A stretch of DNA of 64,000 bases from Halobacillus kuroshimensis DSM 18393 (GCF_000425705.1 NZ_AUDY01000009.1:1-64000), one strand, 5' to 3'; counted from the stretch's first letter, positions 42,632 through 54,405 are shown. Program-made: numbers and translations. The notes: generated by a model not told the origin, from the letters alone.

Positions 42632-43570
42632 ATGCACCCGCTGGCGGAACGAATACAAAATCAGGATATGAGGGCGCTTGCCCGTGCCATCACGCTCATT
42701 GAAAATGAGGATCCGGAAAAGCTTCCACTGATGAGTGATATTTTTTCGATACAGAAAAAGGCACACTATATCGGCATCACAGGCTCCCCGGGGGCAGGGA
42801 AGAGCTCCTTGATCAACCACCTGCTGACTTTTTTAAGGAAGCAGGAGCTTACGGTCGCTGTCATTGCTGTCGATCCTACAAGTCCATTCAGTGGAGGCGC
42901 TCTGCTTGGGGACCGCACAAGAATGAACCAGCACTTTCTTGATCCTGGAATTTTCATCCGCAGTATGGCGACGAGAGGCAGTCTGGGAGGTTTGGCAAGA
43001 GCGACGAAGGACAGCATCCGGGTCTGTGATGCTTACGGTTTTGATGTCGTACTTGTGGAAACGGTGGGTGTGGGTCAGTCGGAGCTGGATGTGATGAAGG
43101 TGGTGGATACCACCGGTCTTGTCTTGACACCGAACAGTGGCGATGTCCTTCAGATTTTCAAAGCCGGGATCATGGAAATTGCCGATCTCTTTCTTATTAA
43201 TAAAGCAGACCTCCCTGGCGTGCGGAAGCTGAAATCGACCCTCGATGAATATTTGATGATCATTCAGCCGGAAGGGTGGCAGCCGCCTATTGTTGAGACG
43301 GTGGCCACGGAATCGAAAGGAATGGCAGACGCCTGGGAAAAGATGCAGGATCATCGTACGTATTTATACGAAACCGAGGCAGGGATGAAGCGGAGAAAAG
43401 ACCAGCTGCAGCTGGAAGTCTATGATCTGATCCGCGAAGAAATATGGAGGAACGTAAAATCTTCGGTAGAGACAGATCCGGAGAAAATACAGGCCTTCCA
43501 AAATCCCGATGCCGACCCCTATCAGCTGGCCCGATCATGGTTTCAGGAATGGGCTGGGAAGGATGAGTGA
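42632..43570 (+). CDS. meaB: MeaB/ArgK family G-protein chaperone
   Basis: A 312-residue GTPase of the SIMIBI group that protects and reloads adenosylcobalamin-dependent acyl-CoA mutases. The P-loop is GSPGAGKSS near residue 50, followed by [19 protein letters not shown], the switch region ETVGVGQSELDV and the base motif NKAD. GAAGGTGA lies before two adjacent ATGs at 42629 and 42632. It is encoded next to icmF, whose own fused G-domain makes a separate MeaB seem redundant; it may serve another mutase. Confidence 0.9.
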   Translation: MHPLAERIQNQDMRALARAITLIENEDPEKLPLMSDIFSIQKKAHYIGITGSPGAGKSSLINHLLTFLRKQELTVAVIAVDPTSPFSGGALLGDRTRMNQHFLDPGIFIRSMATRGSLGGLARATKDSIRVCDAYGFDVVLVETVGVGQSELDVMKVVDTTGLVLTPNSGDVLQIFKAGIMEIADLFLINKADLPGVRKLKSTLDEYLMIIQPEGWQPPIVETVATESKGMADAWEKMQDHRTYLYETEAGMKRRKDQLQLEVYDLIREEIWRNVKSSVETDPEKIQAFQNPDADPYQLARSWFQEWAGKDE

Positions 43571-44228
43571 TGTGACAGATCAGCAGGTACCATCCACCAT
43601 CAAAGACGAAGCATTGATTGTGAAGCGGCGGAATCAGATGATCAAAGGTGCCGTCACGCTGTTTATGGAAAAGGGATTTCATAAAACCACGACACGTGAG
43701 ATCGCCAAAGCTTCCGGTTTCAGCATTGGAACCTTATACGAGTACATCCGCAAGAAGGAGGATGTGCTGTTTCTTGTCTGTGATTCTATTTATCAGCGTG
43801 TAAAGGAGAGAATGGAAGCTTCGATCGACCCGGAACAGACAACCGTCAAAAGCCTGATTCAGGCCGTCCGTTCGTATTTTCAATTGATGGACGATATGCA
43901 GGATGAGGTTCTGGTGATGTATCAAGAAGTGAAATCGCTATCACGGGAAGCTCAGGAATATGTCCTGCAGAAAGAGCGTGACATGGTCGCCATGCTGGAA
44001 CAGGTTATCATCAACAGTCTCCCGGGCGAGTACGCTGAAGCGGAAGTGCGCTTAATGGCCAACAATATTTTTGTTCAGGGACAGATGTGGGGATTTAGAC
44101 GATGGATTCTGCAGCGTAATTTTACGATTAAAACGTATACCGATACCCAGATTCATCTGCTTCTAAGAGGACTGGGGAAAGAGACAGAAGGAATTATACA
44201 GCCGGCTGACAACGCGGGGCATGCGTAA
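43563..44228 (+). CDS. TetR/AcrR family transcriptional regulator
   Basis: About 221 residues. The N-terminal helix-turn-helix domain is seen in KGAVTLFMEKGFHKTTTREIAKASGFSIGTLYEYIRKKEDVLF (about residues 28-70), cut here as family pattern; the rest is a helical ligand-binding domain. The ATG at 43563 overlaps the meaB stop by eight bases; a GTG at 43572 has better spacing from GGAAGG and may be the true start. It probably senses an acyl-CoA and controls this operon. The palindrome at 38092 is a possible site. Confidence 0.88.
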   Translation: MSDVTDQQVPSTIKDEALIVKRRNQMIKGAVTLFMEKGFHKTTTREIAKASGFSIGTLYEYIRKKEDVLFLVCDSIYQRVKERMEASIDPEQTTVKSLIQAVRSYFQLMDDMQDEVLVMYQEVKSLSREAQEYVLQKERDMVAMLEQVIINSLPGEYAEAEVRLMANNIFVQGQMWGFRRWILQRNFTIKTYTDTQIHLLLRGLGKETEGIIQPADNAGHA

Positions 44229-44258
44229 TATCGGCTGAAAAAGAAAGGAAGAGCGGAA

Positions 44259-47200
44259 ATGGAACAACCGATAATCTATAAGCCGAAAAATCCTGTTCGA
44301 TTCGTAACGGCTTCCAGTCTTTTTGATGGTCATGATGCTTCCATTAATATCATGAGGAGAATTCTTCAATCCACCGGTGCGGAAGTGATCCATCTCGGTC
44401 ATAACCGTTCTGTCGAAGATGTAGTCAACGCCGCCATCCAGGAAGACGCCCAGGGCATCGCCATCTCATCCTATCAGGGCGGACATGTAGAGTATTTCAA
44501 ATATATGGTCGACCTTTTGAATGAAAAAGGGGCGGGACATATCCGTGTCTATGGCGGGGGAGGCGGTGTGATTATTCCGAGAGAGATCAAGGAGCTTCAC
44601 GAGTACGGTGTTGCCCGGGTATTTTCTCCAGAAGACGGCCGTTCACTCGGCCTGCAGGGGATGATCAATAAGATGATGGAGGAATGCGATTTTCTCCCTC
44701 CATTGGATGTGGAAAAAGGGGTGGCCGATTTATCTGAAGGGAGCCATCAGGCGATTGCCCGCTTCATTACCTACGTAGAAAACACGTCCAAGGAAGAGCG
44801 CGAGGCCGTGGCTGCCTTTGAAACAGCAGTTGAGAAAACGCAGGATAAAACGATCCCGGTTCTTGGGATCACCGGTACAGGGGGAGCAGGAAAAAGTTCG
44901 TTAACAGATGAACTGATCCGCCGCTTTATTCATGAAGTCCCGGAGAAGAAGATCGCTGTTCTGTCGGTCGATCCGACGAAGAAGAAAACAGGCGGCGCTC
45001 TGCTTGGGGACCGGATCCGAATGAATGCGATTTTCCACCCTCGTGTCTATATGAGGTCGATGGCGACAAGGGATGCCCGCTCAGAATTGTCTACGGCAGT
45101 GGAAGAAGCCATCCAGGTCGTTAAAGCCGCCGGGGTGGATTTTATTATTGTCGAAACGAGTGGGATTGGACAGGGTGATGCCGCTGTAACAGATATTACG
45201 GACTTGTCGATGTATGTAATGACCGCAGAGTTCGGGGCGCCTTCCCAGCTCGAAAAAATCGACATGATTGATTTTGCCGACTTTATCGTCATTAATAAGT
45301 TCGAGCAGAAGGGTTCTGAAGATGCCTTTAATCAGGTGAAAAAGCAGTATCAGCGAAGCCATATGCTGTTCCATGAAGATGACAGCCGCTTTCCTGTCTT
45401 TGGGACCATTGCCAGCCAGTTCAATGACCCAGGCACCAATACATTGTTCGCCGCTCTCCTGGAGACGTTGAACGAAACCTATGCCTGGGAGGATGAGACT
45501 TCTTTTTCTTCGCTGAACCAAAAAGCGGAAAAGCAGAATGTGATCATACCGAATGAAAGAAAGCAGTATTTGCGGGATATTTCCATGGCTGTCCGCCATT
45601 ATCACAAGCACACCCATACACAGGCGGAAGCGGCGAGTAAGCTTTATCAGCTTCAAGGAACCATCGATATGGTGGAGGATGAAGGAGTTAGGGAGAACCT
45701 CCGCCGCTTAATGGATGATTATGAACGGACCATCGACCGTCATGCCCTCGGCAAACTGGAGGACTGGGATGGGCTTCATGAGCGATACAGCGGGGATACC
45801 TATACATTTAAAGTGAGAAACAAAGACATTACGATGGACCTCACAACCGAAAGTCTGAGCGGAACGAAAATCCCGAAAGTCGCCCTGCCGCACTACAAAG
45901 ACTGGGGAGACCGGTTAACGTGGCTTCTCCAGGAAAATGTTCCAGGTGCTTTTCCCTTTACAGCCGGCGTTTTCCCATTCAAGCGGAAGGGGGAGGATCC
46001 GAAGCGCCAGTTTGCCGGAGAAGGGACGCCGGAGCGGACGAACCGCCGCTTTCATTATTTATCGGAAGGTGATGATGCGAAACGGCTGAGTACGGCCTTT
46101 GATTCTGTCACCCTTTACGGGGAGGACCCCGATGAACGGCCGGATATATACGGGAAAGTCGGCGAGAGCGGAGTGAATATCTGCACGCTTGAAGATATGA
46201 AAAAGCTATATGACGGATTTGACCTTGTTGATCCAACGACGTCGGTATCGATGACGATTAACGGACCGGCTCCGATTATTCTGGCGATGTTCTTCAACAC
46301 AGCTGTTGATCAGCAGCTTGCCAAGTTTAAGAAGGAAGAAGGACGGGAGCCGACAGCTGAAGAAGCACAAAAGATAAAAGAGGAAACGATCCATGTCGTC
46401 CGCGGCACCGTGCAGGCAGATATTCTGAAAGAGGATCAGGGACAGAATACATGCATTTTCTCTACAGAATTTGCGCTGCGAATGATGGGGGATATTCAGC
46501 AGTATTTCATTGACCATCAGGTCCGCAACTATTATTCCGTTTCCATATCCGGCTATCATATTGCCGAAGCAGGGGCCAACCCGATTACACAGCTGGCCTT
46601 CACACTTGCGAACGGCTTTACTTATGTGGAGTATTATTTGAGCAGGGGAATGGACATCAACAAGTTCGCCCCCAATTTATCCTTTTTCTTCTCCAATGGA
46701 CTGGATCCGGAATACACTGTACTCGGCCGCGTAGCGAGACGGATCTGGGCAGTGGTGATGCGGGATAAATACGGCGCTGATGAGCGGAGTCAGAAGCTGA
46801 AGTATCACATTCAGACATCCGGACGCTCGCTCCACGCCCAGGAAATAGACTTTAATGACATCCGGACGACGCTGCAGGCGTTGATTGCGATTCAGGATAA
46901 TTGTAATTCCCTGCACACCAACTCCTATGATGAAGCCATTACAACACCGACCGAAGAGTCGGTGAGAAGGGCAATGGCGATTCAAATGATTATCAGCAAG
47001 GAGTTCGGCCTCACGAAAAATGAAAACTCCCTGCAGGGGGCGTACATTATAAGGGAATTGACCGACCTTGTGGAAGAAGCGGTTCTCCAGGAATTCGAAC
47101 GGATCAACGACCGCGGTGGTGTGCTGGGTGCGATGGAGCGCCAGTATCAACGGGGGAAAATTCAGGAAGAGTCGTTGTATTATGAAGGGAAGAAGCATTC

Positions 47201-47507
47201 AGGTGAACTGCCGATCATCGGTGTGAATACGTATTTGAATCCGAACCCTCCTTCTGAAGAAGAAATCGACTCGATGGAGCTTGCTCGTGCTTCGAAAGAA
47301 GAGAAGAACCATCAGATTACAGAACTGCGCCGTTTCCAGCAGTCGAATGAGCAGACGGCCTCTGAGGCTCTGCACCGGCTGAAGCAGACGGCCGCCGGCG
47401 GTGGAAATATTTTTGCTGAGCTGATGGAAACCGTCAAAGTGGCCAGCCTCGGCCAGATTACCAATGCGCTCTATGAAGTAGGGGGGCAGTATAGAAGGAA
47501 CATGTAG
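44259..47507 (+). CDS. icmF: Fused isobutyryl-CoA mutase IcmF
   Basis: A 1082-residue fusion in which an adenosylcobalamin-dependent mutase interconverts isobutyryl-CoA and n-butyryl-CoA. Residues 1-150 are the B12 domain with DGHDAS (His25 as lower cobalt ligand; the usual Gly of DxHxxG is Ser). Residues about 195-420 are a MeaB-like G-domain with P-loop GTGGAGKSS near 206 and [19 protein letters not shown]. Residues about 530-1080 form the substrate TIM barrel. AAAGGAAGAG precedes the ATG. It channels branched-chain amino acid and fatty acid products into the beta-oxidation genes ahead of it. Confidence 0.94.
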   Translation: MEQPIIYKPKNPVRFVTASSLFDGHDASINIMRRILQSTGAEVIHLGHNRSVEDVVNAAIQEDAQGIAISSYQGGHVEYFKYMVDLLNEKGAGHIRVYGGGGGVIIPREIKELHEYGVARVFSPEDGRSLGLQGMINKMMEECDFLPPLDVEKGVADLSEGSHQAIARFITYVENTSKEEREAVAAFETAVEKTQDKTIPVLGITGTGGAGKSSLTDELIRRFIHEVPEKKIAVLSVDPTKKKTGGALLGDRIRMNAIFHPRVYMRSMATRDARSELSTAVEEAIQVVKAAGVDFIIVETSGIGQGDAAVTDITDLSMYVMTAEFGAPSQLEKIDMIDFADFIVINKFEQKGSEDAFNQVKKQYQRSHMLFHEDDSRFPVFGTIASQFNDPGTNTLFAALLETLNETYAWEDETSFSSLNQKAEKQNVIIPNERKQYLRDISMAVRHYHKHTHTQAEAASKLYQLQGTIDMVEDEGVRENLRRLMDDYERTIDRHALGKLEDWDGLHERYSGDTYTFKVRNKDITMDLTTESLSGTKIPKVALPHYKDWGDRLTWLLQENVPGAFPFTAGVFPFKRKGEDPKRQFAGEGTPERTNRRFHYLSEGDDAKRLSTAFDSVTLYGEDPDERPDIYGKVGESGVNICTLEDMKKLYDGFDLVDPTTSVSMTINGPAPIILAMFFNTAVDQQLAKFKKEEGREPTAEEAQKIKEETIHVVRGTVQADILKEDQGQNTCIFSTEFALRMMGDIQQYFIDHQVRNYYSVSISGYHIAEAGANPITQLAFTLANGFTYVEYYLSRGMDINKFAPNLSFFFSNGLDPEYTVLGRVARRIWAVVMRDKYGADERSQKLKYHIQTSGRSLHAQEIDFNDIRTTLQALIAIQDNCNSLHTNSYDEAITTPTEESVRRAMAIQMIISKEFGLTKNENSLQGAYIIRELTDLVEEAVLQEFERINDRGGVLGAMERQYQRGKIQEESLYYEGKKHSGELPIIGVNTYLNPNPPSEEEIDSMELARASKEEKNHQITELRRFQQSNEQTASEALHRLKQTAAGGGNIFAELMETVKVASLGQITNALYEVGGQYRRNM

Positions 47508-47522
47508 GCTGTTTTGAAAGAG

Positions 47523-47568
47523 AAAACCCGTCCTGTGATTTGGAAATCAGCTCACAGGACGGGTTTTA
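47523..47568. terminator. Bidirectional terminator after icmF
   Basis: A 16-base arm (47523-47538, AAAACCCGTCCTGTGA) pairs perfectly with 47552-47567. It serves icmF and the convergent small gene. Confidence 0.85.
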
Positions 47569-47588
47569 CATAGGTTCAGGTACATCTT

Positions 47589-47903
47589 TTAGTGGCCGCC
47601 CACCTGATCGTCATCGTGGGCCTGGTTCACTTCTGTCACATACGGTTTTTTCATGCCGTACCATTCATACGTAATATTGTAGGTTCCTCCTTCTTCAAGG
47701 AGCATCCACGTGCTCGTATCCTTGACAGATACTTTCTTGTCATCAATTGTGACATAGTAGCCTTCATCATTATGGACTTTCTTCGTCACTTCTGCTTCCT
47801 CGAGGTGTTCGGAGTGGATAATTCCGAAGCTTGAGTAGAGCCAGACTCCAACAGCGGCAGCAGTCAGAATGATGGCTGTCCAGTTAAAAGGGCGGTTTTC
47901 CAT
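47589..47903 (-). CDS. Unknown small membrane-anchored protein
   Basis: A 104-residue protein with one hydrophobic segment (residues about 9-28) and an outward-facing soluble part with beta-strand character (YYVTIDDKKVSVKDTSTWMLLEEGGTYNITYEW) ending in an acidic His-containing tail DDDQVGGH. AAGGAGA lies before the ATG. It is encoded between icmF and rpoE on the opposite strand. I do not recognise the family. Confidence 0.7.
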   Translation of the reverse strand: MENRPFNWTAIILTAAAVGVWLYSSFGIIHSEHLEEAEVTKKVHNDEGYYVTIDDKKVSVKDTSTWMLLEEGGTYNITYEWYGMKKPYVTEVNQAHDDDQVGGH

Positions 47904-48053
47904 TGATCGTCTCTCCTTACATAGAGCATTCTCCTTTTTATTTTAAAGGATATCTCCAGGAACACAAAGGCTTATGTTTGTTTTCTATTTTTCAGCACAA
48001 GGTTTACTTTCATGCAGCTTTGGCTAGAAAAGTAAAGAAGAGGCAGACTCTAT

Positions 48054-48082
48054 TTGATTTTTGTACAGGCACCTCATATAAT
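48054..48082 (+). promoter_or_regulatory. Sigma-A promoter of rpoE
   Basis: TTGATT (48054-48059), 17 bases, TATAAT (48077-48082), about 80 bases before the rpoE start. Confidence 0.7.
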
Positions 48083-48160
48083 GGATGGTATGATTAAATG
48101 TGATTCGTATGCCCATGAAGTCATTAATTCTATTTTGTCTAGATAAAGGAGTGCTGAATC

Positions 48161-48694
48161 GTGAGCGTAAAAGAACTCAGCCCACAGAAGATTGAAGAAA
48201 TTTCCATGATCGAACTGGCGACCATGATATTGGAAGAGGAGCGCGAAGCCATTGATTTTAATGAAATCTTTAACCGGATTTCAAAAATGAAAGGTTTCAC
48301 AGAAGCTCAGAATGAAGAGTACATCGCCCAGTTCTACACAGATATGAACATTGACGGCCGTTTCATGACGATCGGTACGAACCGATGGGGCTTGAAAAAG
48401 TGGTACCCAGTGGAGCAGATGGAAGAAGAAATCGCCAACCTGCCTCAGAAACGCAAAAAGAAGAAGAAAAAGAAAAAACCTTCCAAGGTGCTTGACGATG
48501 AGCTTGGCGCAGATGAATACAACGATGAAGATGAGAATCTCGAGGATGATCTTGAGCTTACTGATGAAGACCTTGACCTTGATGATGACGATGATTATGA
48601 TGGTGATTATGAAGAAGATGACCTGGATGAGGAAGAGGAAGAAATCGTGGAAGATGACCTCAGCTTCGTTGGAGATGACGACGAAGATAAATAA
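48161..48694 (+). CDS. rpoE: RNA polymerase delta subunit
   Basis: A 177-residue subunit that speeds RNA polymerase recycling and lowers non-specific DNA binding in Gram-positive bacteria. The folded N-terminal domain (MIELATMILEEEREAIDFNEIF through RWGLKKWYPVEQ) covers about residues 1-90. A lysine block of ten residues (KRKKKKKKKK) precedes an extremely acidic disordered tail to the end, the known delta architecture. The start is GTG at 48161, with AAAGGAG upstream. The pyrG promoter begins six bases after the stop. Confidence 0.95.
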   Translation: MSVKELSPQKIEEISMIELATMILEEEREAIDFNEIFNRISKMKGFTEAQNEEYIAQFYTDMNIDGRFMTIGTNRWGLKKWYPVEQMEEEIANLPQKRKKKKKKKKPSKVLDDELGADEYNDEDENLEDDLELTDEDLDLDDDDDYDGDYEEDDLDEEEEEIVEDDLSFVGDDDEDK

Positions 48695-48699
48695 GGAGG

Positions 48700-48728
48700 T
48701 TGACTTTCAAAAGTCATATCAGTAAAAT
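48700..48728 (+). promoter_or_regulatory. pyrG promoter
   Basis: TTGACT (48700-48705), 17 bases, TAAAAT (48723-48728). Seven bases later the transcript begins at GGGCTC (48736-48741), the same initial sequence as in B. subtilis pyrG. Confidence 0.8.
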
Positions 48729-48735
48729 CTTATTT

Positions 48736-48798
48736 GGGCTCTTTAATTTCCTTGAACGGAATCCAAACGCTCCCCGGCAATGACGGGGAGCGTTTTTT
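48736..48798 (+). promoter_or_regulatory. pyrG leader attenuator (CTP-responsive)
   Basis: The leader begins GGGCTC and contains a terminator with arms 48765-48776 and 48784-48795 (AAACGCTCCCCG) and a T-run. In B. subtilis, low CTP causes repeated G addition at the start; the extra G residues pair with the C/U-rich left arm of the terminator and prevent termination. The required parts are all present here. Confidence 0.8.
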
Positions 48799-48843
48799 GT
48801 TTTTACATCCCCTTATCAAATTGAAGCTTTAGTAAATAACTAA

Positions 48844-50478
<1,635 letters not shown>

Positions 50479-50489
50479 AAAGCTTGAAA

Positions 50490-50527
50490 AAAGGCTGTCG
50501 CGGGAGACCGCGCCGGCTTTTTTTGTT
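50490..50527 (+). terminator. Terminator after pyrG
   Basis: An imperfect stem (AAAGGCTGTCGCGG with CCGCGCCGGCTTT) is followed by a run of seven or more T. Confidence 0.6.
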
Positions 50528-50577
50528 CAAAAAACAATCTGACTGAAGGTCCCTTTTCATATCTGGGAGGAGAACGG

Positions 50578-50584
50578 TGTCGAA
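50578..50584 (+). promoter_or_regulatory. Candidate Spo0A box upstream of spo0F
   Basis: TGTCGAA is an exact 0A box, 123 bases before the spo0F start. In B. subtilis spo0F is controlled by phosphorylated Spo0A and sigma-H. A seven-base match alone is weak, but the place is right. Confidence 0.45.
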
Positions 50585-50706
50585 TTCCAGTATGATTCCA
50601 GAAAATATGACAACGCATCCATTTGTATGCAGGAAATGACAGGGGACGCCTCGAAACTAAAGGAATGAGAGAAATGTACACGATCATGGAAAGGGAGGGA
50701 GAAAGA

Positions 50707-51078
50707 ATGACGAATAAAATCCTGATTGTCGATGATCAGCCGGGCATCCGGTTACTGCTTGAAGAAATTCTGAAAGCAGAAGGCCATGAGACTCTTTCGG
50801 CTAAAACAGGAAAAGAAGCATGCCAGGTGGTAAAGGAAGAGAACCTTGACCTTATCATCATGGATTATAATCTTCCAGTCATGCATGGGAGAGACGTTCT
50901 CCAATTTCTTGAGGAAATGAACTATTCTTCTCCAGTTATGATTATCACAGGGGATTCGGAGGAATCAGTGAGAAAGGACATCGATTTCCATTTTGTAACG
51001 CATATCATAACAAAACCTTTTGACATCCATAACTTGAAGGAAATGGTAAATGGGACGCTTGTTCACAGCCGCTCATGA
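50707..51078 (+). CDS. spo0F: Sporulation response regulator Spo0F
   Basis: A 123-residue single-domain receiver of the sporulation phosphorelay, taking phosphate from sensor kinases and passing it to Spo0B. The acidic pocket is Asp9-Asp10 (IVDDQPGIR), the phosphorylated Asp is Asp53 (IMDYNLP), and Thr81 and Lys103 (TKPFD) complete the site. No output domain is present. The sequence around Asp53 and the alpha-4 region (GDSEESVRKDIDFHF) differ from B. subtilis. GGGAGG precedes the ATG at 50707; longer frames are unlikely. Confidence 0.92.
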   Translation: MTNKILIVDDQPGIRLLLEEILKAEGHETLSAKTGKEACQVVKEENLDLIIMDYNLPVMHGRDVLQFLEEMNYSSPVMIITGDSEESVRKDIDFHFVTHIITKPFDIHNLKEMVNGTLVHSRS

Positions 51079-51089
51079 CTTTTTTCTTA

Positions 51090-51105
51090 ATGTAAGCGTT
51101 ATATA
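51090..51105 (+). promoter_or_regulatory. cre-like site and -10 element before fbaA
   Basis: ATGTAAGCGTTATATA matches the cre consensus at 14 of 16 positions and overlaps TATAAT (51102-51107). It lies in the spo0F-fbaA gap, 130 bases before fbaA. No good -35 is seen. Confidence 0.35.
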
Positions 51106-51236
51106 ATCCTCCTATTGTTGCACCATAAGAAGGGTATTGGTATTCTATTACTGTAACCAAACTTGCATGGTGTGTTTTCGTATGGAAACAGACTTGTAAA
51201 TAGGGAAAGCACGTTATTCAAAGGAGGATATCTTTC

Positions 51237-52100
51237 ATGCCACTAGTATCAATGAAAGAAATGCTGGAAAAAGCGAAGGAAGAACGCTACGGTGTAGGTC
51301 AGTTCAACCTTAATAACCTAGAATATGCCCAGGCCATCCTGCAGGCTGCAGAAGAAGAGCAGTCTCCGGTCATCCTTGGCGTTTCTGAAGGTGCTGGACG
51401 TTACATGGGCGGCTTCAACGTAGTCGTTGACATGGTGAAGGCCCTTATGAAAGCCTACGGTACAACTGTACCGGTTGCGATTCACCTTGACCACGGTTCC
51501 AGCTTCGAAAAATGTGCAGAAGCGATCCACGCCGGATTCACTTCTGTCATGATCGATGCTTCTCACGATCCATTGGAAGAGAACATCGCTGTAACGAAAA
51601 AAGTTGTTGAGCTTGCTCACATCCACGGCGTATCTGTTGAAGCAGAACTTGGCCGTGTAGGTGGTCAGGAAGATGACTTGATCGTAGACGATGCAGAAGC
51701 TGCCTACGCTATTCCTTCTGAGTGTAAGCAATTGGTTGACGAAACAAACGTTGACGTATTTGCGCCGGCACTTGGTTCTGTCCACGGCCCTTACAAAGGT
51801 GAACCGAACCTTGGCTTTGACCGCATGGAAGAAATCATGGGACTTGTAGACAAGCCGCTTGTTCTTCACGGTGGTACAGGAATCCCGACTGCTGACATTA
51901 AGAAAGCTATTTCTTTCGGTACAGCTAAAATTAACGTGAACACTGAAAACCAAATCGCACAAGGGAAAGCCGTACGTCAAGTTCTTGCTGACCAGCCAGA
52001 ACAGTACGACCCTCGTAAATATCTTGGACCAGGCCGTGACGCAATCAAAGAAACGGTTATCGGCAAGATGCGCGAATTCGGTTCTTCCAACAAAGCGTAA
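51237..52100 (+). CDS. fbaA: Class II fructose-bisphosphate aldolase
   Basis: A 287-residue zinc-dependent aldolase of glycolysis and gluconeogenesis. Zinc ligands are His86 ([11 protein letters not shown]), His in SVHGPYKG near 181 and His in LHGGTGIP near 208; Asp85 is the catalytic acid. AAAGGAGG precedes the ATG. Codon use is biased towards strong expression, as expected for a glycolytic enzyme. A terminator follows, but tal is close enough for shared expression by read-through. Confidence 0.96.
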   Translation: MPLVSMKEMLEKAKEERYGVGQFNLNNLEYAQAILQAAEEEQSPVILGVSEGAGRYMGGFNVVVDMVKALMKAYGTTVPVAIHLDHGSSFEKCAEAIHAGFTSVMIDASHDPLEENIAVTKKVVELAHIHGVSVEAELGRVGGQEDDLIVDDAEAAYAIPSECKQLVDETNVDVFAPALGSVHGPYKGEPNLGFDRMEEIMGLVDKPLVLHGGTGIPTADIKKAISFGTAKINVNTENQIAQGKAVRQVLADQPEQYDPRKYLGPGRDAIKETVIGKMREFGSSNKA

Positions 52101-52115
52101 GAACCTCTGTATTAA

Positions 52116-52147
52116 GGAAGCCGCTACCCCTGTAGCGGTTTCCTTTT
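52116..52147 (+). terminator. Terminator after fbaA
   Basis: GGAAGCCGCTAC (52116-52127) pairs with GTAGCGGTTTCC (52132-52143) around CCCT, followed by TTTT. Confidence 0.75.
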
Positions 52148-52224
52148 AAGCATGAATGAAAACGCAATCATTCGACATTTTTCATGGTTGAGCATCCAAC
52201 ACAAAGGGAAGAGGAGTGGAGATT

Positions 52225-52866
52225 ATGAAATTTTTCATTGATACAGCCAATATTGAGGATATCCGCGAAGCCAATGCCCTGGGCATTCTTGCAGGTGTAA
52301 CGACAAACCCGAGCCTCGTCGCCAAGGAAGGCGTTTCTTTTCACGACCGTTTGAGAGAAATTACGGCAGAAGTGGCCGGATCTGTCAGCGCGGAGGTCAT
52401 TTCTGAAGACGCAGAAGGAATGATTGGGGAAGGGAAGGAACTTGCAGCCATTGCGCCGAATATTACCGTAAAGGTTCCCATGACAATGGAAGGGTTAAAA
52501 GCTGTAAAAGCATTCAGTGACTTGAATATCAAGACAAACGTCACGCTTGTGTTTTCAGCCAATCAGGCGCTGATGGCAGCCAGAGCAGGCGCTTCCTACG
52601 TTTCACCATTCCTCGGCCGTCTTGATGATATTGGCCAGAACGGCATGGAATTAGTAGCTCAAATCTCAGAAATCTTCGACCGTCATGCGATTGATACAGA
52701 AATCATCGCTGCTTCGGTCCGCCATCCGGTGCATATTACGGAAGCGGCACTGCATGGTGCGCACATTGCAACGGTTCCTTTTAAGGTTCTGAATCAAATC
52801 GTGAAGCATCCTTTGACGGATCAGGGAATCGAAAAATTCCTGAATGACTGGAACAACCAAAAATAA
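52225..52866 (+). CDS. tal: Transaldolase / fructose-6-phosphate aldolase-like (TalC type)
   Basis: A 213-residue small transaldolase of the pentose phosphate pathway. The Schiff-base Lys83 lies in [19 protein letters not shown] at the start, GVTTNPSL at 24-31 and SPFLGRLDD near 130 are family marks. GAGGAGTGG precedes the ATG at 52225, and an earlier GTG at 52216 lies inside the ribosome site. It sits between fbaA and murA2 as in B. subtilis. The fold is shared with FSA, but the context favours transaldolase. Confidence 0.93.
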   Translation: MKFFIDTANIEDIREANALGILAGVTTNPSLVAKEGVSFHDRLREITAEVAGSVSAEVISEDAEGMIGEGKELAAIAPNITVKVPMTMEGLKAVKAFSDLNIKTNVTLVFSANQALMAARAGASYVSPFLGRLDDIGQNGMELVAQISEIFDRHAIDTEIIAASVRHPVHITEAALHGAHIATVPFKVLNQIVKHPLTDQGIEKFLNDWNNQK

Positions 52867-52932
52867 TGTGTGATTTGGTAAAAATTGCACATAATAAGTG
52901 AAAATCTTGACCTTTAAAGCGAGGAGTTTTCC

Positions 52933-54219
52933 ATGCGTAAACTATTAGTAAAAGGCGGGGCCCCGCTGCGGGGACAGGTAAGGGTGAGCGGCGCCAAAAA
53001 CAGTGCGGTTGCTCTTCTTCCAGCTGCGATTTTAGCTGAATCCCCTGTAACGATTGAAGGCCTGCCGGATATATCGGATGTTGGTATTTTGGCTGATCTT
53101 CTGGAAGAGATCGGTGGCACGGTGGCAAAGGAAGGCAGAACCGTACATATCGATCCGTCCAATATGGTGGACATGCCGCTCCCGAACGGGAAGGTGAAAA
53201 AACTTCGGGCTTCCTATTATTTCATGGGAGCTATGCTCGGCCGCTTCAATAAAGCGGTCATCGGGCTTCCCGGCGGCTGTCACCTGGGCCCGCGTCCGAT
53301 CGACCAGCACATCAAGGGTTTCGAGGCTCTTGGGGCGGAAGTGACGAACGAACAGGGCGCCATTTATCTAAGAGCGAAAGAACTTCGCGGCGCACGTATT
53401 TATCTCGATGTAGTCAGTGTTGGAGCGACTATCAATATTATGCTTGCTGCCGTCAGGGCAAAAGGGAAAACCGTCATTGAAAATGCCGCAAAAGAGCCGG
53501 AAATCATTGATGTGGCCACCCTGTTGACGAGCATGGGCGCCAAAATCAAAGGTGCGGGTACAGACGTCATCCGCATTGAAGGGGTGCAGGAGCTTCAGGG
53601 ATGTCTGCATACGATTATCCCCGACAGGATTGAAGCCGGTACCTACACCATTATGGCAGCAGCTCAGGGAGACGGAATGGTCATTGATAACGTCATTCCC
53701 CAGCATCTCGAGTCCCTGCTTGCCAAGCTCAGGGAAATGGGCGTGACCATTGAAGAAAATGATGAGCAGCTGTACGTACGTCCCGGGAAACAACTAAGGA
53801 GTGTTGATATCAAGACACTCGTTTATCCAGGGTTTGCGACAGACCTTCAACAGCCGTTCACTTCCCTGCTTACACAGACACAAGGGACGGGTGTTGTCAC
53901 AGATACGATCTATCAGGCCCGCTTCAAGCATGTGGATGAGCTCAGACGAATGAATGCCTCCATAAAAGTGGAGGGGGGATCAGCGATTGTGACCGGTCCT
54001 TCCAAGCTTCAGGGCGCGAAGGTGAAAGCCACCGATCTAAGAGCTGGTGCCGCTCTTGTGATTGCCGGACTAATGGCAGATGGAATTACAGAAATCACTG
54101 GAGTAGATCATATCGAACGAGGGTATGAAAATATAACCAATAAGCTGATTGATTTAGGCGCCGACGTCTGGTACGAGGAAATGTCGGAAGAGGAAATCGA
54201 ACAATTCCAAAACTCTTAA
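52933..54219 (+). CDS. murAB: UDP-N-acetylglucosamine 1-carboxyvinyltransferase (MurA2/MurZ)
   Basis: A 428-residue enzyme for the first committed step of peptidoglycan synthesis. Lys22-Asn23 (SGAKNS) bind substrate, and the catalytic Cys116 lies in [13 protein letters not shown]; it is present, so the protein should be fosfomycin-sensitive. Asp and Arg in [15 protein letters not shown] also fit. The place behind fba-tal and before rho marks it as the second MurA paralog of Bacillaceae. GCGAGGAG precedes the ATG. Confidence 0.95.
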   Translation: MRKLLVKGGAPLRGQVRVSGAKNSAVALLPAAILAESPVTIEGLPDISDVGILADLLEEIGGTVAKEGRTVHIDPSNMVDMPLPNGKVKKLRASYYFMGAMLGRFNKAVIGLPGGCHLGPRPIDQHIKGFEALGAEVTNEQGAIYLRAKELRGARIYLDVVSVGATINIMLAAVRAKGKTVIENAAKEPEIIDVATLLTSMGAKIKGAGTDVIRIEGVQELQGCLHTIIPDRIEAGTYTIMAAAQGDGMVIDNVIPQHLESLLAKLREMGVTIEENDEQLYVRPGKQLRSVDIKTLVYPGFATDLQQPFTSLLTQTQGTGVVTDTIYQARFKHVDELRRMNASIKVEGGSAIVTGPSKLQGAKVKATDLRAGAALVIAGLMADGITEITGVDHIERGYENITNKLIDLGADVWYEEMSEEEIEQFQNS

Positions 54220-54309
54220 GTTCTCATCTGGGGCGTTATTCTTCAGAGGGGACTGCAGGAGAACCGCATCCCGTGTATAGTACGCGCTGTGGGTGGAAAG
54301 GAGAGGAAG

Positions 54310-54340
54310 AGGGAGCCGGAAATGGCGGCTTCCTTTTCTT
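54310..54340 (+). terminator. Terminator after murA2
   Basis: AGGGAGCC (54310-54317) pairs with GGCTTCCT (54327-54334) with one G-T pair, followed by TTTCTTTT. Confidence 0.6.
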
Positions 54341-54376
54341 TTCCTGTCATCACAGCATCTTCTGAAAAAAATAACA

Positions 54377-54405
54377 TTGAAACTCTTGAGTGACAGGAGT
54401 ACAAT
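54377..54405 (+). promoter_or_regulatory. Sigma-A promoter of rho
   Basis: TTGAAA (54377-54382), exactly 17 bases, TACAAT (54400-54405). The expected start near 54412 gives a leader of about 280 bases. Confidence 0.7.

Noticed and set aside
48492-48725. Met-rich frame overlapping the rpoE tail
   Set aside because: It is the shifted reading of the acidic GAT/GAA codons of rpoE.
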